DNA of 64,000 nucleotides from Cordilura impudica (Eukaryota; Arthropoda; Insecta; Diptera; Scathophagidae): positions 296,656,844 to 296,720,843 of the forward strand of contig OY821517.1 in assembly GCA_963682025.1 (NCBI GenBank), given 5' to 3'. A program made the translations under genes and the position numbers. The notes below the pieces were generated by a model. It saw nothing but the letters and a program-made list of their open reading frames with translations. It had not been told where the DNA came from and ran no database searches. Shown in pieces: positions 46,456 through 58,020 of the stretch (position 1 is the first letter of the stretch; every line of letters begins with the position of its first letter).

Positions 46456-47105
46456 ATATGAGTTTTGAATATCTCCGTGACTGTGAGGAACACTGCGTGA
46501 CTATTTTAAAATTATTCTTTGGTCACAGCAAGTCTATGGACAAAGTTTCAGATTGATTGGATGAGGGAAAATGGGGTTTTAATCACTCCGTGACTGTGCG
46601 TGACTATGCGTGTCTGTGAGTGTCTATCTTAAAATTAATCTTTTGGCATAACAACTCTATGAACAAAGTTTCAGATCGATCGGATGAGGGAAAGTGTGGT
46701 TTTAATCTCTCCGTGGCTGTGCATGACTATGGGTGACTGTGCGTGGCTATATCAAAGTAAATATTTTTTCACGGCAAGTCTATCGACCAAGTTTCAAATC
46801 CATCGGATAAGAATAAATGGGGTTTAAATCATTCCGTGACTGTCAGTAACTATGAGTGGCTATGTCAAAGTTAATCTTTTTTCACAGCAAGTCTATCGAC
46901 CAAGTTTCAAATCGATTGTATAAGGGAAAATGGGTATTAAAGCACTCCGTGACTACGCGTGACTGTGCGTGTTTACCCCAAAATTAATCGATAGTCTCAA
47001 CAAGACTATGAGCTAAGTTTCAGATTAATTGGATGAGGGGGAATGGGGTTGCCCCATGGCAGACAAACAGACAGAGAGACGGACAGACAGAAAGAAAGAG
47101 TTTAA
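46456..47105 (+). repeat. Family D tandem repeat, five units
   Basis: CTCCGTGAC-type unit starts at about 46,473, 46,585, 46,708, 46,831 and 46,944, a period of 112-123 bases. Each unit contains CAAGTCTATGGACAAAGTTT, CAGATCGATCGGATGAGGG and AAATGGGGTTTTAATC. The array ends in GTTGCCCCATGGCAGACAAA and (GACA)n, the same tail as at 11,080. Confidence 0.8.
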
Positions 47106-47752
47106 AAATGTGTCATTCTTAGTTTTTTTATAGAAAAAATTTAGATTAGTTATAGTCAATGATTATTGTTTATTAAGCAAAGACTGATGTTAATTTACTA
47201 AGCATTTACTTTTCTTGCTACTGCCCGCCTAAGGAAGTTTTCACTGTAAATAACTCATATGTAATTAATGTGTATTAAGCGATTTTTGAAAAATATCATT
47301 CCTCAAATCTAGGTAATATTATAAAATTGTTTAAAATGCTATAAAGGCCATAAAAAAATTGCGAATTAGTGGAATCATTTTATATTAAAATTTTGAATGA
47401 AAATATTTTTTATAATTAATTTTTTTCTTTTTTGACTTTACGAGAATCGGTTGGGAAAATTAGTTATTTCTGGTCAATCAAAGGTGACAATGTTCACCAT
47501 CGAATTTTTTCACTTAATATTTTTCAAAATTTCAGACAAAAAAATTACCACAAATTTCATGGTCCAGAAGATATTTAATTTTAAATATCAACATTTGAGT
47601 TTTTCATAGAAGTTTTTTTTGTGTTTTCTGCAAATAATAAAGAGTCCGCCATCTAACGTTTTTTTTCCAACTAGTGCTTATCTCGTGAATGGTAACACTT
47701 AGCTCATGTCTGATTTGACAGATAATTAGTTTTATCCTTCCGCTGAACGAAT
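47106..47752. other. 5' flank of the mariner, ends not identified
   Basis: AT-rich. The left inverted repeat of the mariner should lie here but I could not pair it with the right side. Confidence 0.3.
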
Positions 47753-48830
47753 ATGATTGTTTATACGCTTGAACAACGCTGGGAAATATTGCGACATTAC
47801 TTTGAAAATCATGGTAATGTTAAAGAATGTGTGCGAAAATTGCGTACGGATTTTGGAAGAAGAGAAGCACCGTCACCTCCGTATGTTCGTTATCTTGTGA
47901 AAAAAGTGAAAGAAACTGGCATCCCCATCGATAAACCAAAGCCTACAAAGCCAAAAACAGTGCGTACACCCGAGAATATTGCTGCTGTGGCAGAAAGTGT
48001 GCGTGAAGCGCCATCAACATCAATTCACCGTCGTTCTCAAGAATTGAACATTTCAGAGGCATCATTGAGACGAATTTTGCATGAAGACCTTGGTATGACG
48101 CCATACAAAGTCCAATTGGTTCAGGAGTTGAAGCCAACTGACCATTTAATGCGTTTTCGCTTCGCAAAGTAAGTGGGCCTGCGATCGACTTACAGAAGAT
48201 GCCGATTTTGCCAAAAAAAAATCATCTTTTCAGATGAAGCTCATTTTCATCTTGGCGGGTATGTAAACAAGCAAAATTGTCACATTTGGGGCACAGAAAA
48301 CCCGCACGCATACATTGAAAAGCCGATACAAGTCACTGTTTGGTGCGGATTTTGGTCCAGAGGCATAATTGGGCCATTTTTCTTCGAAAATGAGCAAGGA
48401 GTGGCCGTTACAGTCAATGGCGATCGTTATCGGGCCATGCTGAATGAATTTTTGTTCACAAAAATTGAAGAGGAGGATATTGGCAACAGTAGGTTTCAAC
48501 AGGACGGCGCTACGTGCCACACAGCCGAAGCTACACTCGATGTTTTGCGCCCTGTTTTTGAAGATCGCATTATCAGCCGCAGAGCTGATGTCGGTTGGCT
48601 ATCTCGGAGCTGCGATTTGACACCGTTGGACTATTATTTGTAGGGATGCCATCAAAGATAAGTGTTACGCCAACAAGCCAGAGACAATTGACGTTCTAAA
48701 GGACAATATTCGTGAAGCCATTGGTGAAATACAGCTGCACACAATCGATAATGTGCTTAAAAATTGGACCGATCGTGTAGCTACATTATTAACCGGAAGG
48801 ATTGTACTTTCAAATAAAAAAGAATTTTGA
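47753..48830 (+). pseudogene. rosa-type (DD41D) mariner transposase, broken
   Basis: The gene starts MIVYTLEQRWEILRHYFENH (helix-turn-helix, 47,753). It reads well to LMRFRFAK, where an extra TAAG-like insertion near 48,168 makes a stop. The frame recovers after an A9 run near 48,216 as KKIIFSDEAHFHLGGYVN (first Asp). Further on are RFQQDGATCHTAEA (second Asp) and DLTPLDYYL (third Asp). I count 41 residues between the second and third Asp, the spacing reported for the rosa group of mariners, first seen in Ceratitis rosa. A third indel near 48,643 precedes GAIKDKCYANKPETIDVL, and the sense frame ends at a TGA at 48,828. A cut-and-paste transposase with about three small indels, so recently dead. 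Confidence 0.85.
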
Positions 48831-48877
48831 GATAACATTCTGTAGTTTTTTTTTATAGCATTTTCAAAAAAAAAAAA

Positions 48878-49642
48878 ACAAGTAAGAAAATTATAGTCGG
48901 TCTAGACCGACTATACGATACCCTATACCATGCGCTTAGAGGCCCTATCTCTCAGGCCCAACTAACTGGATAGAAAATAAGCATAAACCAAATTTGAGTG
49001 GAATTTTATAAATTTTTTTTGGCTGCGGATGCTATATCTATATGGGGACTAGGCCCCAAAATGGACCGATCCTGACCATGTTTGGTAAAGTCTCTTGTAT
49101 TTTGCAAAAATATATACAAACAAAATTTGAGAAGAATCAGTGTAATATTTTTGTTTATTGGTAGATTTAAGTGAAGATCGGGAAGCAGCTCTATATGGGC
49201 CTTATGACTAAGAGTTGTCCAATAGGGACAATTTTTGGACTACTCATTAATGGATGTAATAAACGCATATAAACGCAAGATTTATATGATAATATGGATC
49301 TTATGGCAATTTATGTTGATTTCATAGTGGTCATATGTATGGGAGCTAGGTCCGAACATGGACCGATTATCACCAATTTCAATAGTGCTCATCCTATAAG
49401 CGATAAAAGCTTATATTCCAAATTTCATCGAAACATATTCATATTTGCGACCTGCAGTTTGATTACAAGCTTTACATGGACACACAGACGGACGGACGGA
49501 CGGAAATCGTTAAATCGAATCAGCTAGTGATTCTGATTCGATCGGTATAATAAAAGATGGGTCTAGGTCAAATATTTTTGGTAGTTACAAATAGCAGCAC
49601 AAAGTCATTATACCCAAACCACATAGTGGTATAGGGCATAAT
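48878..49642 (-). mobile_element. Family A copy 12
   Basis: Lies directly behind the mariner. Perfect palindrome. About 20 bases are lost around GGCTGCGGATGCTATATC. 5' end CCACATAGTGGTATAGGGC. Confidence 0.9.
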
Positions 49643-50148
49643 AAAAAAATAAAAATTATGACAGCTGAAATTCTCGAATATTTATAACACAAAAATTCTT
49701 GTGAATCACCATTGTCGCAATGACGAAAGGATTTTATGTAATTATACAACAATAACTAAAAAAAAGAGAAGAAATCCAACAAGTAAGAAAATTTTAGTCG
49801 GTCTCGACCGAATATACGATACCCTATACCATGCGTTTAGAAACCCTATCTCTTAGGCCCAACTAACTGGACATAGAAAATAAGCAAAAACCAAATCTGA
49901 GTGGGATTTGTATTAATTTTTTTGGCTGCAGATATGAAAAAGTCTATATCGGATGCTATATCTATATAGGGACTAGGTCCAAAAATGGACCGATCCTGAT
50001 CATGTTTGGTAAAGTCTCTTGTATGTTACTTGTTTTTTTTTTTTTGGCCAAGTTAATAAAATTATTTATTTTTATTTTATTTAAGCTAATTAGGCCTAAC
50101 GTTTCCAATGTAAATAAAACAACCGCTTATTCCATTTTTCCTGACGTT

Positions 50149-50182
50149 TCGTCAATTTTATGTTGACTTTATCAAAGGTCGT
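50149..50182 (-). ncRNA. Hammerhead-like motif in the Penelope 3' region
   Basis: Minus strand: TTTGATAA, GTCAA-CATAAAA-TTGAC, GAAA, CGTC. The stem II hairpin and GAAA box are clear, while the CUGAUGA box is degenerate (UUGAUAA). Placement downstream of the RT/endonuclease gene fits known Penelope ends. Confidence 0.4.
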
Positions 50183-50423
50183 CTATTTGAAAAATAAAAC
50201 ATAAATTATTACAAAAATACATAATTCACCAACAGCAATTATAACTCACAGTAATATGGATTTGTCTTTACATTAAAATAAAAATATTTGTTACATATAA
50301 ACAAAAAACATTCAATTTAAAATAACATTTAATTACACACAACATTTAAAACACAACTTAAAAGTAATATCACAGGGTATCAACTGATGGCAATCACAGG
50401 GTATCAACTGATGGCAATCATGA

Positions 50424-53293
50424 TCAACTCATGGCAATCATGTAACTCGCATTAATATTGTTTGTATCCTCTTTCAAGTTCATCGTATTCTTTATGTTCT
50501 GTTGTATATGTAAACTTTCCAATGTAAATCTCTTCCTCTCTCTTGTCTCTTTGTCCAAAATTTCCACTTGTTTAAAATCAACTGTATGGCCTGTCTTTAG
50601 TATATGTTGTGCTAAAGCTGTACTTTCTTTGCCCTTTGTTATGTCTGCTTGATGTTCGCCTATTCTCTTTTCTAATGTTTTTTTGTTGTCCCTATATATA
50701 TTTGGTTACATTTTTGATGGTCGTTACCATTGCAATTAATTTTGTAAAGAACGTTGTTCTGTTGTTGTTTTGCGATCGGCGCTTTCGTTTTAGAAAAAAT
50801 TGTGTTTAATGTTGTGTTAGGCTGATACGCAAATGTCGTTTTCTCCGTTTGAATCGATGTTTATACCCTATACCACTATGTGGTTTGGGTATAATGACTT
50901 TGTGCTGCTGTTTGTAACAACCAAAAATATTTGACCTAGACCCATCTTTAATTATACCGATCGAATCGGAATCACTTTCTGAGTTGATTTAACAATGTCC
51001 GTCCGTCCGTCCGTCCGTCCGTCCGTCCGTCTGTGTGTCCATGTAAAGCTTGTAATCAAACTGCAGGTCGCAAATATGAATATATTTTGATGAAATTTGG
51101 TATATAAGCTTTCATCTGCCATGGGATGAACGCTATTGAAATTGGTGAGAATCGGTCCATGTTCAGACCTAGCCCCCATACAAATTACCCATATGAAATT
51201 GACATAAATTGCCATAAGATCCAAATTGTCATATAGATCTTGCTCAAATTGGGGTTTGTATGCGTTCATTACGTCCATTAGTGAGTAGGCCAAAAATGAT
51301 CCCTTTGGCCCCATATAGACCTGCTTCCCGATCTTCACTTAAATCTATTAAAAAACAAAAATATTGCACTGATTCTTCTCAGATTTTGTTTGTATATATT
51401 TTTGCAAAATACAAGAGACTTTAGTAAACATAATCAGGATCGGTCCATTTTTGGACCTAGTCCCCATATAGATATAGCATCCGATAAGAAATTTTTTATA
51501 TATTTAGCCAAAAAAATTAATAAAAATCAGACTCAAATTTGGTTTTTGCTTATTTTCTATGTCCAGTTAGTTGGGCCTAAGTGATAGGGCATGGTATAGG
51601 GTATCGTATAGTCGGTCTAGACCGACTATAATTTTCTTACTTGTTTTATATTATTTTTGTCAGTTAAGCCCGGAATGTATTTAACGCTGTAAAATTTTTT
51701 TTCCTCAATAACGGTCGTTTTTTGTTGAGTATAAATATGATTTTTCGGATTTTTTGAAGTGGCGTCTATTAATGTGTTTATAATATTGTTTGGAAAACTG
51801 TTGGCTTTTAGTATTTTTTCTAGTTTTGGTATGTTTTTTCTATGATATTTGTCGTCACTAATGTTTAGAACTCTAGAGATAAGATTTTTCGCAGTGTTTA
51901 TTATCTGGCTCTTCGGTTGTGTTGCGTTGTAGTTGATGATTCTACCCGAGGACGTTTCCTTAGTAAACCAGTCAAACGTTATTTTGTTCTTATTTTTCCG
52001 TAACTTCATATCTAAGAAAGCAATTTCGCATTTTTCCTCAACTTCAATTGTGAATTGAATCTTTGGATGGTGATTATTTAAGGTAGCTAGTATTTTATCC
52101 TTATCGTTTATTTTAATAACAGCCAAAATGTCATCTACATATTTGGTTATGTATTTGATATGTATATTTTCCTCTCTTAACTCTGCTAGTGTATCGTTAA
52201 GTAGACCGTCAAGTAATATGTCTGCTATTGTGGGAGATAACGAGTTGCCCATTGGCATTCCAAATATCTGATGAAAAAGTTTATCATCATATATGAAATA
52301 ATTATTTTCAATAAGGCAAAAATTGAGAATTTTTAGAAATTTTGAACTGGGAATCTTCGTAAATTCCCTTATTTTTTCCCATTTCTTCATAATGTTGCGA
52401 ATTGCTAAGTGAACCGGTATGTGTGTGAATAAAGAAATGACATCAAACGAAACCATAATTTCGTCGTCATCGAGTTCTATAGTCTCCAATTGATTCTTCA
52501 CCTGTAATGAATTTTTGACATTATATTCATTCGAAATTATATTTTTTAACACTTGGCCCACGTATTTCGACAGATCATAACACGGAACTTGTACTGATGA
52601 TACAATTGGTCGTAATGGGGTGCCCGATTTGTGGATTTTAGGCAACCCATATATTCTTGGGGCTGTGGCAGCTGAGCAATATAGTTTACGTTTTTCCCAA
52701 TTATCAATGTGATTATTTTTTTGTAAATCCATTACAATGTTGTTGTTCTCCCTTTGCAGTTTTGGCGTAGGATCTGTTCTTAGCGTTCGGTAAGTATTTT
52801 TGTCGTCAAGTAGTCGTCCCATCTTTTCACTGTATTCCTTTTTGTACATAATCACAGTTTTATTGCCTTTATCAGCTTGTAGTATTAGAATATCATCATG
52901 TTTTTTTAAAAATTTTTTTGTTTTTTCAAATATTGTTAAAATAAATTTTTCTTTTGGTGTATTTTTGAGCTTTCGTTTAAAATTATTGATATTGGTCGCC
53001 AATTTTGTCCTTGTTACGTCCTTTTCTTTATCTTCGTTGTTCTCCATTGCTTGAATGCACTGCTCAACATCAGCAATGACATGTAAGGGCGAAAAATTCT
53101 GGTTGTTCACAGGTAGAGCAAATTTTTTCCCCAAGGATAGTATCCATTTGTATTCTGTGGGTATAAATACTTCCGTTCTGTTCTCAAACCAATTTTCATT
53201 AAATAACAGTGCGTGTAATTTAAAATTTTTTTCTTTTAGTGTGTTTAATTTTGCGATCTGCCCTTCCTTTATATTTTTCGTTATGTGTTTCAT
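50424..53293 (-). pseudogene. Penelope-like reverse transcriptase with GIY-YIG-type endonuclease, interrupted
   Basis: The first Penelope-derived Met is at 53,293 (MKHITKNIKEGQ); the longer frame upstream borrows family A sequence. RT landmarks in order: LQADKGNKTVIM, PRIYGLPKIHKSGTPLRPIV, VSFDVISLFTHIP (motif A), FGMPMGNSLSPTIADILLD, KYVDDILAVI (catalytic YVDD, intact) and IAFLDMKL. After the family A insertion the gene resumes in phase, then gives the endonuclease block NNVLYKINCNGN and NQIYIGTTKK. A one-base loss in an A7 run near 50,687-50,693 shifts the frame, which then continues LEKRIGEHQADITKG to a stop at 50,424. Counting the lost base gives 696 codons including the stop, close to full length. 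Penelope enzymes copy RNA into nicked targets. Confidence 0.88.
50862..51644 (+). mobile_element. Family A copy inside the Penelope-like element
   Basis: 783 bases, eight GTCC units. Removing it from between T and T restores the Penelope reading frame exactly. The terminal palindrome is perfect. Confidence 0.92.
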
Positions 53294-53719
53294 TCTGCAT
53301 ATTTGCAAAAATATATACAAACAAAATTTGAGAAGAATCAGTGCAATATTTTTGTTTTTTAATAGATTTAAGTGAAGATCGGGAAGCAGCTCTATATGGG
53401 GTCAAAGGGATCATTTTTGGACTACTCATTAGTGGATGTAATGAACGCATACAAACCCAATTTGAGTAAGATCTATATGACAATTTGGATCTTATGGCAA
53501 TTTATGTCGATTTCATATGGGTAATTTGTATGGGGGCTAGGTCTGAACATGGGCCGATTCTCACCAATTTCAATAGCGTTCATCCCATGGCCAATAAAAG
53601 CTTATGTACCATATTTCATCAAAATGCATTCATATTTGCGACCTGCAGTTTGATTACAAGGTTTACATGGACACACATGTAAACAACTCAGAAAGTGATT
53701 CTGATTCGATCGGTATAAT

Positions 53720-54494
53720 TATACCCTATACCACTACGTGGTTTGGGTATAATGACTTTGTGCTGCTGTTTGTAACAACCAAAAATATTTGACCTAGACC
53801 CATCTTTAATTATACCGATCGAATCGGAATCACTTTCTGAGTTGATTTAACAATGTCCGTCCGTCCGTCCGTCCGTCCGTCTGTGTGTCCATGTAAAGTT
53901 TGTAATCAAACTGCAGGTCGCAAATATGAACGTATTTTGATGAAATTTGGTATATAAGCTTTTATCTGCCGTGGGATGAACGCTATTGAAATTGGTGAGA
54001 ATCAGTCCATGTTGAGACCTAGCCCCCATACAAATAACCCCTATGAAATCGACATAAATTGCCATAAGATCCAAATTGTCATATAGATCTTACTCAAATT
54101 GGGTTTTGTAGGCGTTCACTACGTCCATTAATGAGTAGTCCAAAAATGATACCTTTGGCCCCATATAGAGCTGCTTCCCGATCTTCACTTAAATCTATTA
54201 AAAAACAAAAATATTGCACTGATTCTTCTCAGATTTTGTTTGTATATATTTTTGCAAAATATAGGAGACTTTTGCAAACATAATCAGGATCGGTCCATTT
54301 TTGGACCTAGTCCCCATATAGATATAGCATCCGATATGAACTTTTTCATATCTTCAGCCAAAAAAATTAATAAAAATCAGACTCAAATTTGGTTTATGCT
54401 TATTTTCTATGTCCAGTTAGTGGAGCCTAAGAGATAGGGCATGGTATAGGGTATCGTATAGTCGGTCTAGACCGACTATAATTTTCTTACTTGT
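53720..54494 (+). mobile_element. Family A copy 14, inserted into copy 13
   Basis: 775 bases, six GTCC units, ends TATACCCTATACCAC and CTTACTTGT. Flanking CGGTATAAT and TAAAGATGGG join to the sequence found uninterrupted in other copies. Confidence 0.92.
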
Positions 54495-54584
54495 TAAAGA
54501 TGGGTCTAGGTCAAATATTTTTGGTTGTTACAAACAGCAGCACAAAGTTATTATACCCAAACCACATAGTGGTATAGGGTATAA

Positions 54585-55368
54585 AAATATCAAGCAAACA
54601 TCATAATATAAAAGCAAATATTTGGTTAAAACAATTTTTTTTAGAATTTAATAACATAAACAAATGAAATACACACTTAATTCTTTGGTTACTCTAAAAA
54701 AGATAAGTTTAACAATTTTAAAAATGATAAGAACAAGTAGAGATCAAATTGCTAAAATAAAATTTTTAAATAAAGTCAACTGTAATTTGTTTTTTGTCGC
54801 TTATATTTTAAGTTCTTAATTTATTAACTTATTATATTTGCAATTCATGTTAAATCTTTGAAACAAGTCAAATAAACCATAGTCTCGTTCAGGAGCCTGA
54901 TTAATTCTTTTTTCATAAAATTTAAAAAAAGAAAATTCTATTTGAATAAAAAATTTAACAAATTATTTTGGTGATAAAAACTGAGTTTTCAAGTAAGTTA
55001 AAAAAGTAAAGGAACCATTGCCAAACTTAATTTTATCTCCTTGTTGCCGTATGATAAATGTAAATTATAAGAAGATTGCCAGCATGACGAACAGGACGAA
55101 ATATTTTCTGATATTCATTTATTTTGATGTAACTATTTCTGCATTCAGTGAACTTAAAATTATAAATTGCATCTCAAGTGTTAGCTGTTTTGTGCCACCT
55201 ATAACACTTATCTCAGTATGTATATTATAAGGAGAAAGCGAAGCAGAGATCGATATAGGGTAATTCCATTTAAAATCATTGAAAAAACGCCACGTTCGAT
55301 CTTACCCTCTTTGAATTGTACAAAAATTACCACGAATGTTCTAGAGACCTAAGCTAATACAAATTTGA
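54585..55368. other. Unassigned AT-rich interval
   Basis: The 70-codon frame at 55,018-55,230 has no motif. Nothing else recognised. Confidence 0.35.
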
Positions 55369-56149
55369 AACAAGTAAGAATATTATAGTCGGTCTAGACC
55401 GACTATACGATACCCTATACCATGCGTTTAGAAACCCTATCTCTTAGGCCCAAATAACTGGACATAGAAAATAAGCAAAAACCAAATTTGTGTGGGATTT
55501 TTATTAATTTTTTTGGCTGCAGATATAAAAAAGTTCATATCGGATGCTCTATCTATATGGGGACTAGGTCCAAACATGGACCGATCCTGATCATGTTTGG
55601 AAAAGTCTCTTGTATTTTGCAAAAATATATACAAACCAAATCTGAGAAGAATCAGTGCAATATTTTTGTTTTTTAATAGATTTAAGTGAAGATCGGGAAG
55701 CAGCCCTATATGGGGCCAAAGTGATCATTTTTCGACTACTCATTAATGGATGTAATGAACGCATATAAACCCAATTTGACTAAGATCTATATGACAATTT
55801 GGATCTTATGGCAATTTATGTCGATTTCATAGGGGTAATTTGTATGGGGGCTAGGTCTGTACATGGACCGATTCTCACCAATTTCAATAGCGTTCATCCC
55901 ATGGCCGATAAAAGCTTATGTACCAAATTTCATCAAAATATATTCATATTTGCGACCTGCAGTTTGATTACAAGCTTTACATGGACACAGAGACGGACGG
56001 ACGGACGGACGGACATTGTTAAATCAACTCAAAAAATGATTCTGATTCGATAGGTATAATTAGAGATGGGTCTAGGTCAAATATTTTTGGTTGTTACAAA
56101 CAGCAGCACAAAGTCATTATACCCAAACCACATAGTTGTACAGGGTATA
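55369..56149 (-). mobile_element. Family A copy 15, full length
   Basis: AACAAGTAAGAATATTATAG, perfect palindrome, GACGGACGGACGGACGGAC tract near 55,991, 5' end CCACATAGTTGTACAGGGTA with two changes in the hairpin. Confidence 0.9.
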
Positions 56150-56804
56150 AATATTGGGTGTCTAGCTTTTGTGTTTCCCGAAATATGGCGCTTCGAAAAG
56201 TAGAAAATTCACTAAAAACACACATAAGTAGTCTGCCATTATTGCTTATATCTTCAAAAGTTTTAGACGTAGAAGGTCTCCTTTAAGAGGTATTGAAAAT
56301 AGCTTTCAAACTAAGTTAAGTGATTTTTTTTGGAAAGGTCAAAGGGCATATCTTACAAAAATATATCTTAAAAAATGAAATTTTTAAAACACAAAAAAAA
56401 AATATTGATCCTGATAGTCTCCTCTGCATTTTGTGTCAAAAAATTTGAGTGAGCTCATATTAGTTCCAGAGGTATTGATAAAAATGTGAAATTATTTTAA
56501 AAAATTGTATAAAATTAATATCAAATATTTTTTTTTTTTTTTTTTGCAAAAATTGTAAAAAAAACATTTGATACGTTCTTATATTTTATATTTTCTGGGG
56601 ATTAAAAGTTAAAGGAAAATGCTGATAGCCTTGTTTGCATTTCGTGATACATTTTTGGTCGAGCTGTTATTGTTATTCACGTAAAATTTTATGTAAAATT
56701 TAGTTATATATTTTTTAATTTTTGTTTAATGTTTGCTTTTGTTATATATTAAATTTCGGTTATGTGAAAGCTTTCCCTACCAAAAAGATAAAACTTATCA
56801 AAAA
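56150..56804. other. Unassigned interval
   Basis: No recognised frame or repeat end. A run of about 20 T is near 56,527. Confidence 0.35.
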
Positions 56805-57259
56805 ACAAGTAAAAGTGTTAAATTCGGCTATGCCAAATCTTTGATATGCTCCATCTGGGCTTTACGTTTACATATATATCTGGACTTCTTGCACTATGTG
56901 TAACAAATGTATATAAAATATTTAAATATGTAAACACTTTGATAAACCTATTACTGAATTATTACAACAAATGCTCGGAATTTTCAGCATTTTATAGAGG
57001 TGTCTACATATTTTAGGTCATAAATTGGCACAATGACACCCGATTTATCCCATTTTAAATACTAACCTGATCCAGATAATTATAAACAATATTAAGTTTA
57101 ACCAGATAAATGGTTTATTTTGTAATTTTCTTTTTAATTTAAATTTTTTAATATAAAGGTGCAGTTTATTTTTTACAATCCTTTTGAATTTTCCAGAACT
57201 ATTAGTATAGGGCACATTTGTGAGTCCGCATAGATAAACTATCAACTCTTACTTGTTTT
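56805..57259 (-). mobile_element. Second Helentron-like family, complete copy
   Basis: AACAAGTAAAAGTG then TTCGGCTATGCCAAA (hairpin) and CTTTGATATGCTCCA at one side, and CTCTTACTTGTTT at the other, about 455 bases. The two ends are short inverted matches (AACAAGTAA/TTACTTGTT). Related terminus at 11,793. Confidence 0.6.
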
Positions 57260-57599
57260 TATTGTATTAAATATATCCTTGTGTCTTTAAATTAATTAGG
57301 ATAATTAAGATGAAAATATTTAACAAATTGTTTTTTTTTAGTTAATATCTGAACATTTTACTGATACAAGGCAAAACTAAAACTGCCAAAAATTTCAGTC
57401 AAAACTATTTTGAATGTATTTGTTAAATATCGCATAATTTTTTTCAATTTTAAACTTTAGTCTTCTTAGGTCTGGTAATAACTCTAAAATATGAAGGAAG
57501 TAATAACAGTGACAACACTTTTTTGTGCATTACCTTAAAATGTTATAAATTTAAACATAATTAAAAATGTCCGATTTGTTTTTGATGATGCTGAAAACA

Positions 57600-57757
57600 C
57601 ATCAAAGAAATACAGAAAATAGTTGACAGACGAAAAGCTAATGGATGGCTGGAACAGGACAAAGGTGACGACTATAAATGCAGATGCAAGGCTTGTGAAA
57701 AAATATTAAAATGCGATAAATTAGATCTAAATATACATGCTAATAAAATCTTTTAAA
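57600..57757 (+). pseudogene. BED/C2H2-like zinc-finger fragment of a transposase
   Basis: Reads NGWLEQDKGDDYKCRCKACE then KILKCDKLDLNIHANKIF and a stop. 'W....D......C..C.......L..H' is the usual N-terminal zinc finger of hAT-like and related transposon proteins. The last His is lost (HANKIF for H...KSH). A preceding frame (FDDAENTSKKYRK) may be its upstream part after a shift. Confidence 0.45.
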
Positions 57758-58020
57758 ACCAGGAACAAATATTCTGTTTGAGTTATAAAATCTCATTTGC
57801 AAGCCATTTTAATTAATTGTGTAAATTTTAAATGCACATCTAGCCATATCAAAAAGATGAATTATACAGAATTGTAAAAATAATTTTTTTATAATATCTG
57901 TTAGTTTTTTATATTATTCTTATGTAATTCTCATATTTTTATCTTATTTTTTATATTTTTTTTCTTCGTTTTTTGTTATTTTTACATAATTGAAATTGAA
58001 AATGTACAAATCTATATATA

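Larger units (their letters stand above)
50025..53298 (-). mobile_element. Penelope-like retroelement
   Basis: Inserted in family A copy 13 (TCTCTTGTAT ... TTGCAAAAATATATAC) and itself carrying family A at 50,862-51,644. It contains one long gene plus a 3' region (50,025-50,423) with a short tandem GGTATCAACTGATGGCAATC repeat at 50,377-50,440 and a hammerhead-like motif. The 5' side ends five bases before the first Met, so it is probably 5'-truncated. Confidence 0.85.
49778..54584 (-). mobile_element. Family A copy 13, host of the nested stack
   Basis: Three pieces, 49,778-50,024, 53,299-53,719 and 54,495-54,584, together make one full-length family A element. The first gap holds the Penelope-like element and the second holds family A copy 14. 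Confidence 0.85.

Noticed and set aside
48168..48200. GTAAGT...TTACAG at the mariner break as an intron
   Set aside because: Only about 27 bases would lie between the sites, too short to be spliced, and the flanking phases fit an insertion better.
53299..53320. Upstream Met (MYIFLQ) as the start of the Penelope reverse transcriptase
   Set aside because: Those residues come from family A copy 13 and not from the Penelope element, so the first own Met is at 53,293.
55799..56053. Recurring ~75-86-codon frame with MDLMAIYVDFI and RRTDGRTDG endings
   Set aside because: Reads through the GTCC microsatellite (RTDG repeats) on the other strand of family A, so it is a by-product of the repeat.
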